The notes under the pieces are model-generated. The model saw nothing but the letters and a program-made list of their open reading frames with translations. It did not search any database and had not been told where the DNA came from. DNA of 64,000 nucleotides. It comes from Verrucomicrobia bacterium Tous-C9LFEB. GTDB lineage: Bacteria > Acidobacteriota > Terriglobia > Terriglobales > Acidobacteriaceae. Both the position numbers and the translations under genes were made by a program. Shown here one piece after another: positions 63,097 through 64,000 of the stretch. Location of the stretch: contig CAJCIP010000055.1 of NCBI GenBank assembly GCA_903970445.1, positions 1-64,000 on the forward strand, written 5' to 3'. Within the stretch, counting starts at the first letter, position 1. Every line of letters starts with the position of its first letter.

Positions 63097-63561
63097 GTGT
63101 CCAAGCCGCATCAATCCCGCTCTCTGAAGTTTGTCATCGCTGGTGCAGTCATCCTTGGCACCGTTGCGTGGCTGGCGATTTCAGGCGCTCGCGACTCAAG
63201 CGCAAAGAGCTACTACGTCACAATCTCAGAATTGCAAGGTATGGGTTCAGCAGCGTATACGCGTCATCTGCGCGTGGCCGGCAATGTGCAGCCGGGCAGT
63301 ATTACGCGCGTAGGAACCACAGCCACCTTCACGCTGCTTGAGCAGGGCAAGGTGCTGCATGTGAATTATCAAGGCACCGAGCCGCCACCAGACACGTTCA
63401 AAGACGATGCCCAGGCACTGGCCATAGGCACATATGGTCGCGATGGCACCTTCCATGCCACGCAGCTTCAGGCAAAGTGCGCCAGCAAGTACGCGCCTGC
63501 AAAGCCAGGTGATAAGCCGACTGGCAACACAGCTCCTTTGAAAACTACAGCGTCGCTTTAG
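63097..63561 (+). CDS. ccmE: CcmE-like haem chaperone with Cys in place of His
   Basis: A 154-residue protein with one N-terminal membrane helix (FVIAGAVILGTVAWLAI) and the CcmE OB fold (HLRVAGNVQPGSITRVG, TFTLLEQGKVLHVNYQG, GTFHATQLQAKC). CcmE normally binds haem through His in HxxxY; here the motif is CASKY (C128, Y132). Such Cys-type CcmE proteins are known from Desulfovibrio and archaea. The start is uncertain: GTG at 63097 gives the usual length, while ATG 63040 adds 19 residues. No other ccm gene is in the window. Confidence 0.8.
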   Translation: MSKPHQSRSLKFVIAGAVILGTVAWLAISGARDSSAKSYYVTISELQGMGSAAYTRHLRVAGNVQPGSITRVGTTATFTLLEQGKVLHVNYQGTEPPPDTFKDDAQALAIGTYGRDGTFHATQLQAKCASKYAPAKPGDKPTGNTAPLKTTASL

Positions 63562-63567
63562 AAGTTC

Positions 63568-64000
63568 TTAGGGCTTCGTGAGTGCCTTTAGATATAAGTA
63601 GCGGAACTCAACTCCGTCATAAAAGGACTGGACGCGAATGCGCTCATCTCTGCCGTGCGCACGGTCGTCATCTGCATCGATCCCCATGCCACTGATGCCA
63701 TAGCTCGGCAAACCCACGGCCATCGTATAAATCGAGTCACTCGCGCCCGCCATAAGTACTGGAATCACTGGAATACCCGGCCACATCTGGTGTGTCACGG
63801 CGCGTAACGGTCCAAACACATCGTCACGCACCGGTGGAGCTTCCATGCTCTTTCGTGTTGACCCTTGCCCAAACACCTCCCCGGCATCGGTCACGTAGTC
63901 CACCTTCAATGCAGGATCTGCGAACAAGGCGACGAGGTGTTGACGAATCTCCTCCTGCGAATGTCCTGGAAAGATGCGGCAGTTGATATTGGCTTGAGCC
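63568..64000 (-). CDS. M20-family peptidase, C-terminal part
   Basis: The last 143 or so residues of an M20 zinc peptidase; its 5' part lies beyond the window. Visible are the ANINCRIFPGHSQEEIR strand of the dimerisation/catalytic boundary, the PVLMAGASDSIY segment, and HGRDERIRVQSFYDG with the C-terminal His metal ligand. The sequence is closer to carboxypeptidase/Pep-V-like M20 members than to the M20 protein at 4.7 kb. It converges on ccmE, with six bases between stops. Confidence 0.85.
   Translation of the reverse strand, partial: AQANINCRIFPGHSQEEIRQHLVALFADPALKVDYVTDAGEVFGQGSTRKSMEAPPVRDDVFGPLRAVTHQMWPGIPVIPVLMAGASDSIYTMAVGLPSYGISGMGIDADDDRAHGRDERIRVQSFYDGVEFRYLYLKALTKP

Noticed and set aside
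1-64000. tRNA, rRNA, CRISPR, transposon or prophage signs
   Set aside because: No TPsiC-arm context with a folding cloverleaf, no regular spaced repeats and no transposase, integrase or phage protein was found on either strand by reading.

Overview
This window looks like chromosomal DNA of an Acidobacteriota bacterium of the Terriglobia/Acidobacteriaceae type (Terriglobus, Granulicella and Edaphobacter relatives). The evidence is the GC-rich base use, the protein styles (TonB-family, Tad pilus, DUF4130-UdgX, NRAMP and Ku/LigD proteins typical of soil heterotrophs) and a dispersed repeat at 2391-2471 of a kind I associate with these genomes. The genus is not resolved. Coding density is high on both strands. 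I see no rRNA, no convincing tRNA, no CRISPR array, no insertion sequence and no prophage.

Layout. 1-5.7 kb (minus strand): the 5' part of dnaE, a dispersed repeat, an EAL-HDOD signalling protein, a YdcF-like membrane protein and an M20 peptidase. 6-9 kb: two alpha/beta hydrolases and an ArgD-like aminotransferase; the first hydrolase has a run of ten G just ahead of its start. 9-13.5 kb: a PDZ/multi-membrane/GAF/PAS histidine kinase overlapping an NtrC-type regulator. 13.5-15.3 kb: a CCA-adding-type nucleotidyltransferase with a long histone H1-like Lys/Ala tail. 15.5-21.2 kb (plus): an unknown protein, lpxD, a lipoprotein, tmk, a cytochrome P450, holB and an extended Hfq-like protein. 21.2-24 kb: tsaC, a CYTH protein and a TonB-family protein. 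24.2-33.7 kb: ileS-lspA-uvrA, then a TPR protein, two small exported proteins and a SprT-like protease. 33.7-41.4 kb: lgt, hpt, a DNA-repair radical SAM protein overlapping a DUF4130-UdgX fusion, aroA, a bifunctional-nuclease-family protein and miaB. 41.5-47 kb: a hydratase, then ku-ligD-XRE/cupin regulator. 47-49.6 kb: an exported 11-mer-repeat protein, then an mntR-like regulator and mntH that share an operator-like inverted repeat. 50-54.4 kb: prmC, an exported methyltransferase and two tandem PMT-like membrane glycosyltransferases. 54.2-62.6 kb (minus): a compact Tad/Flp pilus operon ending in an unlisted 31-residue membrane protein and a DUF192 protein. 63-64 kb: an orphan CcmE with Cys in place of the haem-binding His, and the C-terminal part of an M20 peptidase.

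How the genes work together. Several genes serve genome maintenance: dnaE, holB, uvrA, rSAM-HhH plus UdgX, Ku plus LigD, and possibly the SprT-like protease. The envelope set (lpxD, lgt, lspA, TonB-like, two glycosyltransferases, Tad pilus) fits a diderm. The observations I would follow first are the Tad operon tail with its terminator buried in an opposing gene, the LEA-like 11-mer protein beside the Mn regulon, the UdgX-DUF4130/radical SAM pair, the H1-tailed nucleotidyltransferase, and the Cys-type CcmE.
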